54,877 nt of DNA from Bacteroidaceae bacterium (GCA_017650105.1 JAGCFO010000022.1:1-54877), one strand, 5' to 3'. Positions 44,800-53,859 are shown, counted from the stretch's first letter. Notes: generated by a model from the letters alone, not told the origin. Made by a program: numbers and translations.

Positions 44800-45627
44800 T
44801 CAGGAGATGAACGACTTGAGTTTGGGGACGAATGAACGCGAGACGGGAATCGTCGCAAGGCCTCCTCCGAGCTCGAGCGTGTAGCCATTGGAGTTCCCCT
44901 TGGCGGAGGTGATGCTGTTGAGGTTAACCACAAAAGAGCGGTGGCACTGGAATATGTTGGGATAATCACCCATCTCACCCATCACGGCGACGAGCGTGCT
45001 CTGAATCTCCTTTCTGCCCAGTAGCCCGTCACCATCGATGAAACAAACCGCCACATTGTTTTTCTGCGCCTCGATGTACAGCAAATCGTTCAACGGGATG
45101 CTCAGGTCGTCACCTCTTGCGCGATGGTCGTGCAGCGTGACGGTGATGCCCTCCTGCTCCCGAGTGGTCTTCTCAAGCAAGGTATCCAACTGCCCTCGCA
45201 TCATCTGCTGATAGGATATCATAGTGGAGAGGATCGTTATAATGACACCAATGATCAACGTCCAATACAATAGTTCTAAGCAAGCTGACAACTCTACCGG
45301 ATAGTGGAACACGTAACAGGAGAGCAGAAAATTACACAGTCCTATGAGCAACACTTCCAAGAGAGTCGTTGAAGCCTGATGCCAGATTCTCCAAACCTTG
45401 ACATGTTTCTGCAACGGCACGACAATCAGACCTTCGAGCACTACACCGCAGACAAAGGTAACCACACCGAAAGCCAGTGACAACAGAAGCTTGTTCCCTT
45501 CATATTCACTGATGCCGAACGGTTGTAGAAAGAACAAGACCATAACAACAACCACAAAAGCAAACAAGCTCTCTTTTACCGGATTGCCCTTCGACCATAA
45601 AGGATATTTTCTTGTAAGAATTGACAT
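44800..45627 (-). CDS. membrane-anchored LytTR-domain transcription regulator
   Basis: 275 residues from the ATG at 45627. Four hydrophobic helices (about 20-35, 48-70, 85-107, 118-137) precede a short linker and a LytTR DNA-binding domain (about 170-272) with its typical IEAQKNNVAV, IFQCHRSFVVNL and ATIPVSRSF segments. There is no receiver domain, so it differs from two-component LytR regulators and would bind DNA while held at the membrane. The -7 box at 45666-45659 puts the transcript start close to 45652, which excludes the longer frame from 45717. No histidine kinase lies next to it. Targets cannot be read here; neighbours include the metal-uptake pair and the membrane proteins at 43-44.7 kb. 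Confidence 0.85.
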   Translation of the reverse strand: MSILTRKYPLWSKGNPVKESLFAFVVVVMVLFFLQPFGISEYEGNKLLLSLAFGVVTFVCGVVLEGLIVVPLQKHVKVWRIWHQASTTLLEVLLIGLCNFLLSCYVFHYPVELSACLELLYWTLIIGVIITILSTMISYQQMMRGQLDTLLEKTTREQEGITVTLHDHRARGDDLSIPLNDLLYIEAQKNNVAVCFIDGDGLLGRKEIQSTLVAVMGEMGDYPNIFQCHRSFVVNLNSITSAKGNSNGYTLELGGGLATIPVSRSFVPKLKSFIS

Positions 45628-45658
45628 TGTGTCGCTATTGTGGCAGTTGTTAGCGCTG

Positions 45659-45689
45659 CAAAGATAGGGAAATATGTCATAATAAGCAA
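45659..45689 (-). promoter_or_regulatory. promoter of the LytTR regulator
   Basis: TATCTTTG (45666-45659) is preceded 19 bp upstream by TTGC (45689-45686), a weak -33. This supports the start codon at 45627. Confidence 0.5.
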
Positions 45690-45768
45690 CTCCTTTTGAA
45701 AAACGTTTGTTTGACATAAGGATGATGCGATGAGAACTGTTGCGTCTTCGTTGACTCTTGACCTGGTG

Positions 45769-47955
45769 TCACTCCTCTCCTATGGACATAACGAGTTTGA
45801 AGGTGATATTGCGTCCCATATTATACACTCCGCGTCGCCCTGTGAGACAGTCGATGTCGGCATACTTCAGGCGGCTGAGATGGTTCTGGTATGCACAGTC
45901 AAGTAGGTTGCTTGCTATGACGTAGAGTTCAGCCACCTTCCGGCCATTGAATTGTAGGTCGGTTGCACCCGACACGTTCAGCAGCGTATAGCTGGGAGTT
46001 GGTGTTTCGGTGTCATCCGCTAAATAAACGTGGTTTTGTTTAAGGTAGTGCTCAATGCCTGCCGTGAGCACGACGTTATTGAGCGACAGTCCACGACGGG
46101 TGTGGGTGTGCCAATACTCATGAGTAGAGTGCGGCGTGACGGTGGAGTGCGAGTGGTGCATGAGTTCCCATTTCAGCTCTGAGTTGAGTCGCGGGGCGGG
46201 TGTGAAGGGCAGGAACTTTGTCTCGTCGGGCTGGCGCAGTAGGCGCGCATCGACGTACGAGAACGTATTGGCCAGATGGAGCGAATGAACGGGGTGGAAG
46301 TCAAATCCTGCCTCGAAACCCATCAGGCGGGCATCGCCCTGAGTGTAGGCATATGTGAGGTATCCGCTCTCTATCTCGTAGGGTAAGCGATGTGTGAATA
46401 TGTAGTTGTCTATGCGATTGGCGAAGAGAGCCACCTGAGCGGAGAGGTAACGTGAAGTGAGGTCAATACCAAAGTCGGCCTGCAGGCTATACTCCGACTT
46501 GAGTTGACTATCGCCCAACTCATAGCGTACGGAACCCTCGTGCACACCGTTGGAGGCGAGCTCACTGATATTGGGAGTGCGAAATCCCCGAGCCACGTTG
46601 AAACGTACATTAAAGTGGTCGTTGACGTTATATACAGCTCCCACACTACCTGTAGGAGCGTAGAACTGTCGCGAGAAGTTGGCAAAGCGCTGTTTCCCGT
46701 CGTCTTCAAGCTCGTCGCCTTGCAACTGCCTGTAGTCGTAGCGTATGCCTCCGTTCACCGTCCAGCGTTCGGCAAACGTCTTGGAAGCAGTTGCAAAGAG
46801 CCCGGCATCAAAAAGGTGGTAGTCGGGGATGAGGAACTCCTCGCCCATATTGGCCGACTGTTGGAGCATACCTCCCATACCCACCGCCAACTTCCATCCA
46901 TTCAGCTCGTTACTAATGTAGCGCAAGTCATAAGTGAGGGTGTGGAGCCTGAAGGAGAGCCCACATTCTTCAATGCTTTCTTCGAATTCCTGTCGGCGGT
47001 TCTGTTGATAACCGACAAGAGCCTTGAGGCATCCCAACGAGAGGTTCAGCGAATTGTCCCAGACCAGCTTATGGTGTCTCACCTTTTGGAAGGGCAGCGT
47101 CGCACTGTAGTGTCGTCCCGTCCATTCCTCCTCGTGTTCCAACTGCCCTGTCTCGGGGTCTCGCTCACCCTCTATGATGCCAGGCGTCAGCCGGTAGGCG
47201 GTCCAGGTGACGTGTGACGATCCCCAGTATCTGCTGATCCCCGTCATAATTTTGGCGGCATTCTCCCTAAACTGTGAGCCAGGCACGTAGCCGTCGAACC
47301 TGTTACGGTAGGCATGCGCTGCCTTGTCGCTATACCGTGCGCTCCACACCAGTCCCTTCTTATTACCCTCCATCGACAAGGAATAGCCGAAGAGGCCGTT
47401 GTTCGTCTGATGCTCGGCGACAGCGTTCCCATGTAACTCTCCTTCAGCAAGCGTGGGCTGGCTGTGCAGAATGACGACACCCGCCATAGCATCGGAGCCG
47501 TACATGAGCGAAGTTGGACCTTTCAGTATCTCCACGCTGTTCACAGCGTTTCCGTCCACCTCCACTCCGTGCTCGTCGCCCCACTGCTGTCCCTCTTGCC
47601 GGACTCCTTCGCTTATCACCACAACGCGATTATACCCCAGCCCTCGTATGATGGGCTTCGAAATGCTGCTGCCCGTAGTAAGCTGACTGATACCAGGCTG
47701 ATGGCTGATGGCATCAATGACGTTTGAAGCTGCCGTTGCTCGCAGTTCCTGAGGTCGGACGACGCTGACGGGAGTCGTAGAGTGTTTGAGTTTCACATCG
47801 CCTGTCACACCCGTCACTGTTACCTCATTGAGGTTGAGATGCAGGAAGAAGACATCGGTGGAGTCCTCATCATGATGATGTGTATCTATACTATCTTGTG
47901 CTGCCGCTGTCATGCATATGCACAGCAACGGCAGAATGATATATTTTGCTTTCAT
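45769..47955 (-). CDS. TonB-dependent receptor, His-rich, probable metal uptake
   Basis: 728 residues; signal MKAKYIILPLLCICMTAAAQ. Near the mature N-terminus lies THHHDEDSTD, then a TonB-box-like LNEVTVTG (about 41-48). The plug follows (VVRPQELRATAASNVIDAI, IIRGLGYNRVVVISEGVRQEGQQWGDEHG, VEILKGPTSLMYGSDAMAGVV), and the barrel ends in FKLVMSIGEE. A second histidine cluster (MHHSHSTVTPHSTHEYWHTH) is in a barrel loop near 600-620. It lacks the long carboxypeptidase-like N-terminal domain of SusC proteins and resembles the ZnuD-type receptors that take up zinc. It is 63 bp after the Cys/His-rich small protein, so they are likely one transcript. Copper or heme transport is an alternative. Confidence 0.85.
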   Translation of the reverse strand: MKAKYIILPLLCICMTAAAQDSIDTHHHDEDSTDVFFLHLNLNEVTVTGVTGDVKLKHSTTPVSVVRPQELRATAASNVIDAISHQPGISQLTTGSSISKPIIRGLGYNRVVVISEGVRQEGQQWGDEHGVEVDGNAVNSVEILKGPTSLMYGSDAMAGVVILHSQPTLAEGELHGNAVAEHQTNNGLFGYSLSMEGNKKGLVWSARYSDKAAHAYRNRFDGYVPGSQFRENAAKIMTGISRYWGSSHVTWTAYRLTPGIIEGERDPETGQLEHEEEWTGRHYSATLPFQKVRHHKLVWDNSLNLSLGCLKALVGYQQNRRQEFEESIEECGLSFRLHTLTYDLRYISNELNGWKLAVGMGGMLQQSANMGEEFLIPDYHLFDAGLFATASKTFAERWTVNGGIRYDYRQLQGDELEDDGKQRFANFSRQFYAPTGSVGAVYNVNDHFNVRFNVARGFRTPNISELASNGVHEGSVRYELGDSQLKSEYSLQADFGIDLTSRYLSAQVALFANRIDNYIFTHRLPYEIESGYLTYAYTQGDARLMGFEAGFDFHPVHSLHLANTFSYVDARLLRQPDETKFLPFTPAPRLNSELKWELMHHSHSTVTPHSTHEYWHTHTRRGLSLNNVVLTAGIEHYLKQNHVYLADDTETPTPSYTLLNVSGATDLQFNGRKVAELYVIASNLLDCAYQNHLSRLKYADIDCLTGRRGVYNMGRNITFKLVMSIGEE

Positions 47956-48018
47956 TCTTCTAAAAATTGGATGGTTGTTAATCGTACGTTAAGAAGTCTC
48001 AATCCGTCTGTCTGACGG

Positions 48019-48366
48019 TCAGTACGAAGGAGGTCCTCGCGTGACGATGACGGCACAGCAAACCACACGACTGTCCTCCACAGAACCTGCCTGAAGTTCG
48101 CCAACTATTTCAACGAACAAAACGACTGCTATGACAGTTGCTGGCAGCATGGTCTGGGAGAGGAACTGGCAGAGTACACAGTCGTGCGCCCAAGTTGCTG
48201 TCTGCGACAGGTGGCCGTGACAATGGTGGGCGATGCACTCTGCACACTCCTCATTGGCGTCGAGAGGCCTTGAGTGGACATGCAACGATGCTATCAACAG
48301 CATTGATACATAGATGGCCAACAGCACCCACGAGGCTATGCTTTGTCGTCTTGTTACTGCATTCAT
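48019..48366 (-). CDS. Cys/His-rich small membrane protein (metal-linked, DUF2946-like)
   Basis: 115 residues, two membrane helices (about 12-28 and 73-90). Between them lies a dense metal-ligand stretch: Cys41, Cys44, His47, His48, Cys49, His50, His52, His61, Cys63 and Cys66 (CAECIAHHCHGH ... HDCVLCQ). The layout resembles the small DUF2946-type proteins next to metal transporters. It precedes the His-rich TonB receptor and is probably co-transcribed, so it may sense, buffer or hand over a metal ion. Direct evidence for zinc is absent. Confidence 0.7.
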   Translation of the reverse strand: MNAVTRRQSIASWVLLAIYVSMLLIASLHVHSRPLDANEECAECIAHHCHGHLSQTATWAHDCVLCQFLSQTMLPATVIAVVLFVEIVGELQAGSVEDSRVVCCAVIVTRGPPSY

Positions 48367-48371
48367 CGCTG

Positions 48372-48379
48372 CAAAGATA
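48372..48379 (-). promoter_or_regulatory. -7 box immediately upstream of the metal operon
   Basis: TATCTTTG on the minus strand ends 5 bp before the ATG at 48366. If used, the transcript would have almost no leader. No -33 TTTG is seen at the usual distance, so an activator or a downstream start codon may be involved. Confidence 0.45.
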
Positions 48380-48434
48380 CAAGATTTTTTGAATCATGGT
48401 ATATGCTCATCCGAAAATGTTTGAGCGGAAAAAG

Positions 48435-48446
48435 ACACAGCTGTGT
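48435..48446. repeat. 12-bp palindrome ACACAGCTGTGT
   Basis: A perfect 12-bp palindrome in the 234-bp gap between the divergent metal operon and the broken dockerin gene. Its 10-bp core, CACAGCTGTG, also occurs at 15286-15295 in another non-coding gap. Confidence 0.4.
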
Positions 48447-48600
48447 GAACATCTTTTCGTTTGAAAGGGGGGCTCGACAGTAGCAAGCTAAAGGAGAGAG
48501 AATACTTTTAATTCTCCACGTAAGAAATAGGACCACGTTTTCTTTCCCCTATTTTTGTGGAACATGTGCACACAATCGATATTAAACCAAAAAGAGAAAT

Positions 48601-48804
48601 ATGAATAACCGATTTTCATCACTCACGGTACGGGCTCTCAAGTGTATTCTGCTACTGGCGCACGGCATGAAGGCAGGTGTCAGGCCGACTTCAGCGAAAT
48701 CGTAGAAATAGGTAGTAGCGAACCTGAACTAGGCGATGTAAACGGAGACTCAGAAATAAATGTGAGCGACGTTACTGCTCTTGTCAGCAGCATTCTCGGT
48801 AACT
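48601..48804 (+). pseudogene. remnant of a secreted dockerin-tailed protein
   Basis: An ATG at 48601 opens a short frame (MNNRFSSLTVRALKCILLL) that stops at 48703-48705. In another frame (codons starting at 48609) the sequence continues as ITHGTGSQVYSATGA, then ends with LGDVNGDSEINVSDVTALVSSILGN and a stop at 48802-48804. That tail is a single dockerin segment closely matching the C-terminus of the giant protein at 10243-15060 (NVSDVTALVSIILG). A start region and a dockerin tail survive in different frames with little between them, so a larger gene has lost its middle by deletion and frameshift. The promoter-like TATTTTTG at 48550-48557 remains. Confidence 0.65.
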
Positions 48805-48830
48805 AACCAATTTTCACGATCTTATTATGA

Positions 48831-48866
48831 ATCATCCCCTTGCATTGTACGATGCACGGGGATGAT
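48831..48866. terminator. strong stem-loop, bidirectional terminator
   Basis: ATCATCCCC (48831-48839) pairs perfectly with GGGGATGAT (48858-48866), with an inner TGCAT/ATGCA stem around a 6-base loop. It lies between the broken dockerin gene and the 3' end of the nucleoside hydrolase gene, so it can stop transcription from both sides. AGTATTTGTTTC follows on the plus strand. Confidence 0.7.
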
Positions 48867-48922
48867 AGTATTTGTTTCAAAGAGGATTTGGAAGTTGGTG
48901 GACGAAGCCGATAAAAGGAATC

Positions 48923-49921
48923 CTAAGGCTCCTTTGTTATCATTTGCACAAAATATTCCAGAATCTGCTTTGCCTGCTGGGGAGTGACTCTCAGATAATG
49001 GTGTCGCCCCTGTTCATCGGGCAGAAAATGAGTGCTGCCCTCGGAAGTAACCGTGATACGTCCCGGAGGGGAAACGTTGAAAAACTGCTGCGCATCTACA
49101 GCGTAAAGAACCGCCGTCAAATCCCATGTGGGACGGTCTTCCAGCTTGGGAAGATAAGCCTTGTAGGCATCAACGACAGGATGATGCGCTGCCCATGAAA
49201 AGTCATTCTCGATGCTGCTTGCCGGATAGCGGATTTGCAACCCCAATTCAAAAGGTGAAGTGTAGATAGCTGTAGGCCACTCTTCGTAAACGCGCCGACA
49301 AGCCTCAATATCGTTCATAACGTTATACTCGCGGTAATTGGGGTCTTCGATATGCCCTGCCATCATTACAAGACGGTTTACCTTCCTCTCTACAAGCTCG
49401 TGCCCCGAAAGCGAAGAATACTCATCGGGAGGGGTATCGAGAAGTAGAGCCAAATTGGTGCTGAATCCTACTGAAACAATTGTCACAGAGTGGTCTTTTG
49501 CCTTTGCGAGGAGTTTGCGGTAGAGCTTTGGCGCAGGAAGCAGGCGACTGTAATCCTTAATGGAACGCTTGTAGAGGGGCTTCCCTTGCGCATCTTTCTC
49601 CTCCACCACTACCTGAGTGTAGTTGGCACCGCCCACGATGCTCTGTATCGTATTGGCATTCACGCCGATAGGGATGCGGCGCTGCCCGTACCACGTATTC
49701 AGCAAGTCGATAAACATAGGAGGATAAATCCCCTCTTTGTTCAACATGATGCCGAGCAGACGAATCTTTTTCTGCGCGGAGTATTTGTAAAGCATGTCGA
49801 GGGCAAGCGCGTCGTCGACATCGTTTCCCATATCTGTTTCAAAAATGACGTTCTGACGCGCAGAAAGTACATTGACTGATGCGAAGAGGCACAGAGCAAT
49901 GAAAATCAGCAGTTTCTTCAT
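48923..49921 (-). CDS. secreted nucleoside hydrolase (IUNH family)
   Basis: 332 residues; signal MKKLLIFIALCLFASVNVLSA. The calcium-site motif FETDMGNDVDDALAL (Asp30, Asp34, Asp36, Asp37) matches the family's DTDxGxDDA pattern. Further marks are VSVGFSTNLALLL (about 150-163), MMAGHIEDPNYREYNVMNDIEACRRV (about 193-218) and RPTWDLTAVLYAV (about 263-275). The family splits ribonucleosides into base and ribose; a periplasmic or surface form would salvage nucleosides. Some Bacteroidetes relatives sit in glycan loci, where the substrate may differ. It is transcribed in the same direction as the GH38 gene 308 bp upstream, separated by repeats and a hairpin. Confidence 0.88.
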   Translation of the reverse strand: MKKLLIFIALCLFASVNVLSARQNVIFETDMGNDVDDALALDMLYKYSAQKKIRLLGIMLNKEGIYPPMFIDLLNTWYGQRRIPIGVNANTIQSIVGGANYTQVVVEEKDAQGKPLYKRSIKDYSRLLPAPKLYRKLLAKAKDHSVTIVSVGFSTNLALLLDTPPDEYSSLSGHELVERKVNRLVMMAGHIEDPNYREYNVMNDIEACRRVYEEWPTAIYTSPFELGLQIRYPASSIENDFSWAAHHPVVDAYKAYLPKLEDRPTWDLTAVLYAVDAQQFFNVSPPGRITVTSEGSTHFLPDEQGRHHYLRVTPQQAKQILEYFVQMITKEP

Positions 49922-50031
49922 GGTAGATAGTTTTCAAATAGAAAAGATGCGGGTAAAGGTAGGAGGATGCAGTGAGAAAAGCAAATGAAAACAGAGTTTA
50001 TTTCTGAGATGTTATGCAAGGAACATCCCGA

Positions 50032-50094
50032 TTTTTGGAGAACAAATATCGCGGTATGAAGAAGGGAAAAAAAATTATGAAGAAAGAATAATTT
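50032..50094. repeat. dispersed repeat block upstream of nucleoside hydrolase
   Basis: TTTTTGGAGAACAAATA (50032-50048), then CGCGGTATGAAGAAGG and GAAGAAAGAATAATTT (50079-50094). Composition and order match the block upstream of the GH2 gene (35572-35634). Confidence 0.6.
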
Positions 50095-50121
50095 GTTTTT
50101 GGTAAAGAAGATGGAAATAGA

Positions 50122-50200
50122 GTTTAACTTCAGCGCCATAAAGTTTCACAAACAAGCGCTGGAGTTAAACAAAAGCATAACGTTTGCCTAACTCCAGCGC
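50122..50200. repeat. three-arm alternative hairpin (copies of GTTTAACTCCAGCGC)
   Basis: GTTTAACTTCAGCGC (50122-50136), its inverse GCGCTGGAGTTAAAC (50156-50170) and TAACTCCAGCGC (50189-50200). The central arm can pair with the first (14 of 15 bases) or the last (12 of 12), but not with both. It lies just after the GH38 stop codon and 200 bp before the nucleoside hydrolase start. Confidence 0.7.
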
Positions 50201-50229
50201 AGAAGGTTTTCGCTCTCGTCGTCGGAGAT

Positions 50230-53200
50230 TTATCGCAGCTCTAACTCATAGATGCGTGTGCCCGTGTCGCCAACTTCCTGATTTGGGCCGGTAACCATCA
50301 GACGGACATAGCGTATGCTAGTGGGAGTGAACTCCCGATCGATGGAGTTTGCCTTATTTCCGTCAAGCATATCCAGCACGCGCCAGTCTTCATTCTCGCT
50401 GCTGCGCCCCATGAGGAGGCAGGCGCGGGTGATATAGCTGCTATGCTCGCTGCCGGCATTGAGCATCGACCAAGAACGGACTTCTTTTACCTCACCGAGG
50501 TCAAAATCCGTCATATTCGGTGCCTGGCGGATGTCGCACCACTTTGTCTCAGGGTCGCCGTCTATCATGAATTCAGGTCTCTCGCGATTATTGACGAAAC
50601 CGGTACTCTGCAAAATCTTGGCATCCTTGAGCAGGTTGGGCGTAGAATGAAGTTTGTCTTTAGCGCTCTGGGGCAGTTCGTTGCCCTTGTTGCTTGTGGT
50701 GAAGAAAGGCGCTGCAGCTAAGGCAGCATCGGTATCGTTAGCTACAGTAGCAGCAAACAAGACTACGTGGTTATCAGAAGGAAGTATCACCGAGCGGGCG
50801 CCTTTGGGGATATCGAGCCGCAAGCGGAACATATAGGTAAACTCATAGGGTGCGTCGCCCTCGGAGGAGTGACGATGAGTGCCTACGTAGGCAATATCGG
50901 CTTGCTTGAGGTAGCCGGTAGTCTGTCCCTCGTGCCCCCATTGCCCGATAAATCCGCTGTAGAAGGGTACATTGTGCGTCTGAGTGCTGGTACCAATGCG
51001 GAACTGCACATCACGATCTCCGTTGTCGCTTGCAGCCAGCAGGTAGAGATGAGTCCATTGTCCGTCGGGCAGAAGAATGGTGTCGCCCTTGCAGGAAAGG
51101 CCGTTGGTTGTGTCATATTCACCTAAAGTGAAGGGGATATTGTCGCTTTCCAACTTATGATCGGCTGGAAGCAGCTCGGCAGCATAGCTATACTCGTTGT
51201 CGAAGCTGGCTGCATTGCGGAATTCGTTGAAAGAAGTGCACTTACGGTCATAGTTGAGAACAACGCTCTGATAGGTTGCCCCAGCAACAGGTGTGGCAGT
51301 TTGCTGAAGCTTAACCTTATAGGTGCCCAACCCATAACGGCGAACATCAACGGTAAGGGTATTTCCTGCGAAGGAAGCATTGCCCAACTCTTTCTCAGTA
51401 CCATCAGCACAAACGGCGCTTATGATGGCTGCGGGGAAGGTCAGACGTGCCTTCTGATCGGCTTTTCCACCGATTTCATGCACTCGAACGACGTACTCGT
51501 CGCTTACTTCGGCGCGTTTCAATGTACGCACGAGCACATTCTCGTTGTCGCTCTTCACGAAAGAGAATGAGCGCCCGAGTGAGCCTGCATGTTTCGTTGC
51601 GCGGAACGCTTTGACAGGACTGTTGAGGGCGGTGCTGGCCTGGATGGCTGCTACAGGATTGAGGGCGCCGCTGTGTCCGACAAGGCTGTAGGTAAACTGA
51701 TGGTAGCCGAAATCTTGGCGTGCCTGATAGGCATAGCCCCTTCCCACCTTGGGCGAGTAGAGGAGCGAGAGACGCAACGTATTATCGTTAGGCTTGTCCC
51801 ATCCGTAGCGCGAATCGTTGAGAACAGTTACGCCGTAGGAGCCGCTCTTGTCGGTGAGGTCGGTCCACTCGTGACTGTAGACCTCGAAACTGTTGTCGCG
51901 GTTGTTGCCGCGCTGTACGGCACCTAAGCCGATGTCGTAGGTAGCCATCTCGTTGCTGACAGCAAACGGCATCTCGCACTTGAGCAGCGCGTTGAGCGAG
52001 CGCCATTCAACTTCGTTATAGAAATCAATACGGTCGGCAAGGGTTCCTTCGTAGAGGCTGATAAACTGGCTGATGTGACTATCGCCAAGCTGCTTGTCGA
52101 CGCGAATGGTCTTTCGGAGCGCTCCGTTCTCGGTAAGCGTTACGCTGACGTTGTCGTGAATGGGCAGCGGCTCACGGTCGATGGTAGCCTTCAGAATCTC
52201 CCATGCAGGCCAAGAGCGAGAGTCGCACTCGTCGAAGTAGACGAGACGAAGGGCTTTCCCCGCGCCTATCATCTCGCGCTGCGCTTGCTTGTCAAAGATG
52301 GAAGTGACATCGCCGTAGGCATCTACGGTGAGGCTGTAGCGACTATTCTCGATAACAGTTGTGCCCTTACTTGCCTGTTGCGCGCTTGATTTGGCTTTTC
52401 CACCCTGTTTGATGCTGTAAACGGCGAAACCGGTAGGCGGAAGAGTGGCTTCGAAGAGAAGGTGTGCGTTTCCGTCGGTAGTGGTAACGACTTGTGAACG
52501 AACGTTCTTTCCATTGGCATCAGCAACGGTATAGCTGCGTTTTGCATCGGGAATCAAAATGGAAGCGACGCTCTTCACCTCAAAGTTCTCCGTATTGTAA
52601 AGAACGACTGGCTCTCCCCCTACGCGAGTGTCGAGATGACGCGAAACGGCATCCACGCTTGTCTGCAGTACGCTCGAGAAGCGTTTGAGGCTGATGAGCT
52701 CGTCATTCCACGAGAACTCGTAGGCGCGTGGAATGCTGGTTCCCGTAAGGTCGTCGTGGAACTGATGCCAAATCATTCGCTGCCAGTTGGCGGTCATCTC
52801 CTTTATGGGATAGGCCTGCTGTCCCAGCCAGTCGGCTACAACGGCAGCACGCTCTGCAGCGTCGCCCAAGTGCTCCGACTGACGATTGTAGAGCTTCATC
52901 GCAGCCTGCGAGGTGTAGCAACCGTTGCCGTGCACGTCCATAGTCAACTCACCGTCAAAAACGGGCAGCTCGGGATGCTGGTCGAAGGGCAGAAACATCT
53001 TGTAAACCATATCGGAAGGAGCGCTAACTATACGCACGGGTCCGTCGCCCTTCATACCGCGCATCACGGCGCGCACGCTGGGGATGTCGGGAGAGCCTCC
53101 GGTGTCACCCGTTCCGTAGTAGCGGTAGGCGATGCCAAGAGGGCTGTCGGCTACCTCGCGCGCAATGTTCTTATTATAGGAGAGGTCTTGGTCGTCATAG

Positions 53201-53859
53201 TGCTGCGAATAGTTGAAGCCGTGCGTCATCATGATGCGGCTCCCGTCAACGCCTTGCCACAGGCCCACGCTGAAGGGATATCGGCGTCCTCCCTCGTAGA
53301 ACGGGTTTGAGCGCCAACCGAGTTTCTGCGAAGAGAAGCCTATGAGTCCGCAGTGCGCAGCAGCAGTAGGCAGATAGTAGGGGAATCCGAAGCAGTCGGG
53401 CAGAAAGACATCATTGCTCTCGGCGCCGAACTGCTGGCGGTAGAAGGTCTGTCCGAGCAGGATGTTGCGTATCCACGACTCGGGCGAGCAGATGATGACC
53501 TCGTTTGCGTCCCAGCCGCTTCCCGTAATGTGCCAACGCCCTTCACGGATGCGCTGACAGAGTTCTTGCCAATACTGAGGATAGTATTCTTTCATCCAGG
53601 CATACTTCACGGCGCCCTCGAAGTTAAAGATGTAGTCGGGATACTGTCGCATGAGCGCCAGGTTTTGTTCGATTGTGGCGCGCACGTGCTTGCCTATGGT
53701 GGTCTGCACATCCCAGTTCCACTGGGTGTCGAGGTGCGCGTCAGAAACCATGTAGGCTGTCGGACGGTTGTCGCCGTTGTCGTCGGCAACAGGCATCGCT
53801 GCCCATGCGCCGAGGGTGGTCAGCAGCAGGGCTGACGCAATGAGAAGGTGTTTTTTCAT
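50230..53859 (-). CDS. GH38 alpha-mannosidase with F5/8-type C-terminal domain
   Basis: 1209 residues; signal MKKHLLIASALLLTTLGAWA. All GH38 catalytic marks are present: SDAHLDTQWNWD (zinc ligands His42 and Asp44), FLPDCFGF (Asp155, nucleophile and ligand) and WHQFHDDLTGTS (His near 365). The central three-helix bundle and the C-terminal beta-domains follow. The last ~120 residues (MIDGDPETKW ... VRSWSMLNAG ... RYVRLMVTG) are an F5/8 type C (discoidin-like) carbohydrate-binding domain. It would remove alpha-mannose from glycans outside the cytoplasm. It stands apart from the main locus, with its own clear promoter at 53898-53928. Confidence 0.93.
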   Translation of the reverse strand: MKKHLLIASALLLTTLGAWAAMPVADDNGDNRPTAYMVSDAHLDTQWNWDVQTTIGKHVRATIEQNLALMRQYPDYIFNFEGAVKYAWMKEYYPQYWQELCQRIREGRWHITGSGWDANEVIICSPESWIRNILLGQTFYRQQFGAESNDVFLPDCFGFPYYLPTAAAHCGLIGFSSQKLGWRSNPFYEGGRRYPFSVGLWQGVDGSRIMMTHGFNYSQHYDDQDLSYNKNIAREVADSPLGIAYRYYGTGDTGGSPDIPSVRAVMRGMKGDGPVRIVSAPSDMVYKMFLPFDQHPELPVFDGELTMDVHGNGCYTSQAAMKLYNRQSEHLGDAAERAAVVADWLGQQAYPIKEMTANWQRMIWHQFHDDLTGTSIPRAYEFSWNDELISLKRFSSVLQTSVDAVSRHLDTRVGGEPVVLYNTENFEVKSVASILIPDAKRSYTVADANGKNVRSQVVTTTDGNAHLLFEATLPPTGFAVYSIKQGGKAKSSAQQASKGTTVIENSRYSLTVDAYGDVTSIFDKQAQREMIGAGKALRLVYFDECDSRSWPAWEILKATIDREPLPIHDNVSVTLTENGALRKTIRVDKQLGDSHISQFISLYEGTLADRIDFYNEVEWRSLNALLKCEMPFAVSNEMATYDIGLGAVQRGNNRDNSFEVYSHEWTDLTDKSGSYGVTVLNDSRYGWDKPNDNTLRLSLLYSPKVGRGYAYQARQDFGYHQFTYSLVGHSGALNPVAAIQASTALNSPVKAFRATKHAGSLGRSFSFVKSDNENVLVRTLKRAEVSDEYVVRVHEIGGKADQKARLTFPAAIISAVCADGTEKELGNASFAGNTLTVDVRRYGLGTYKVKLQQTATPVAGATYQSVVLNYDRKCTSFNEFRNAASFDNEYSYAAELLPADHKLESDNIPFTLGEYDTTNGLSCKGDTILLPDGQWTHLYLLAASDNGDRDVQFRIGTSTQTHNVPFYSGFIGQWGHEGQTTGYLKQADIAYVGTHRHSSEGDAPYEFTYMFRLRLDIPKGARSVILPSDNHVVLFAATVANDTDAALAAAPFFTTSNKGNELPQSAKDKLHSTPNLLKDAKILQSTGFVNNRERPEFMIDGDPETKWCDIRQAPNMTDFDLGEVKEVRSWSMLNAGSEHSSYITRACLLMGRSSENEDWRVLDMLDGNKANSIDREFTPTSIRYVRLMVTGPNQEVGDTGTRIYELELR

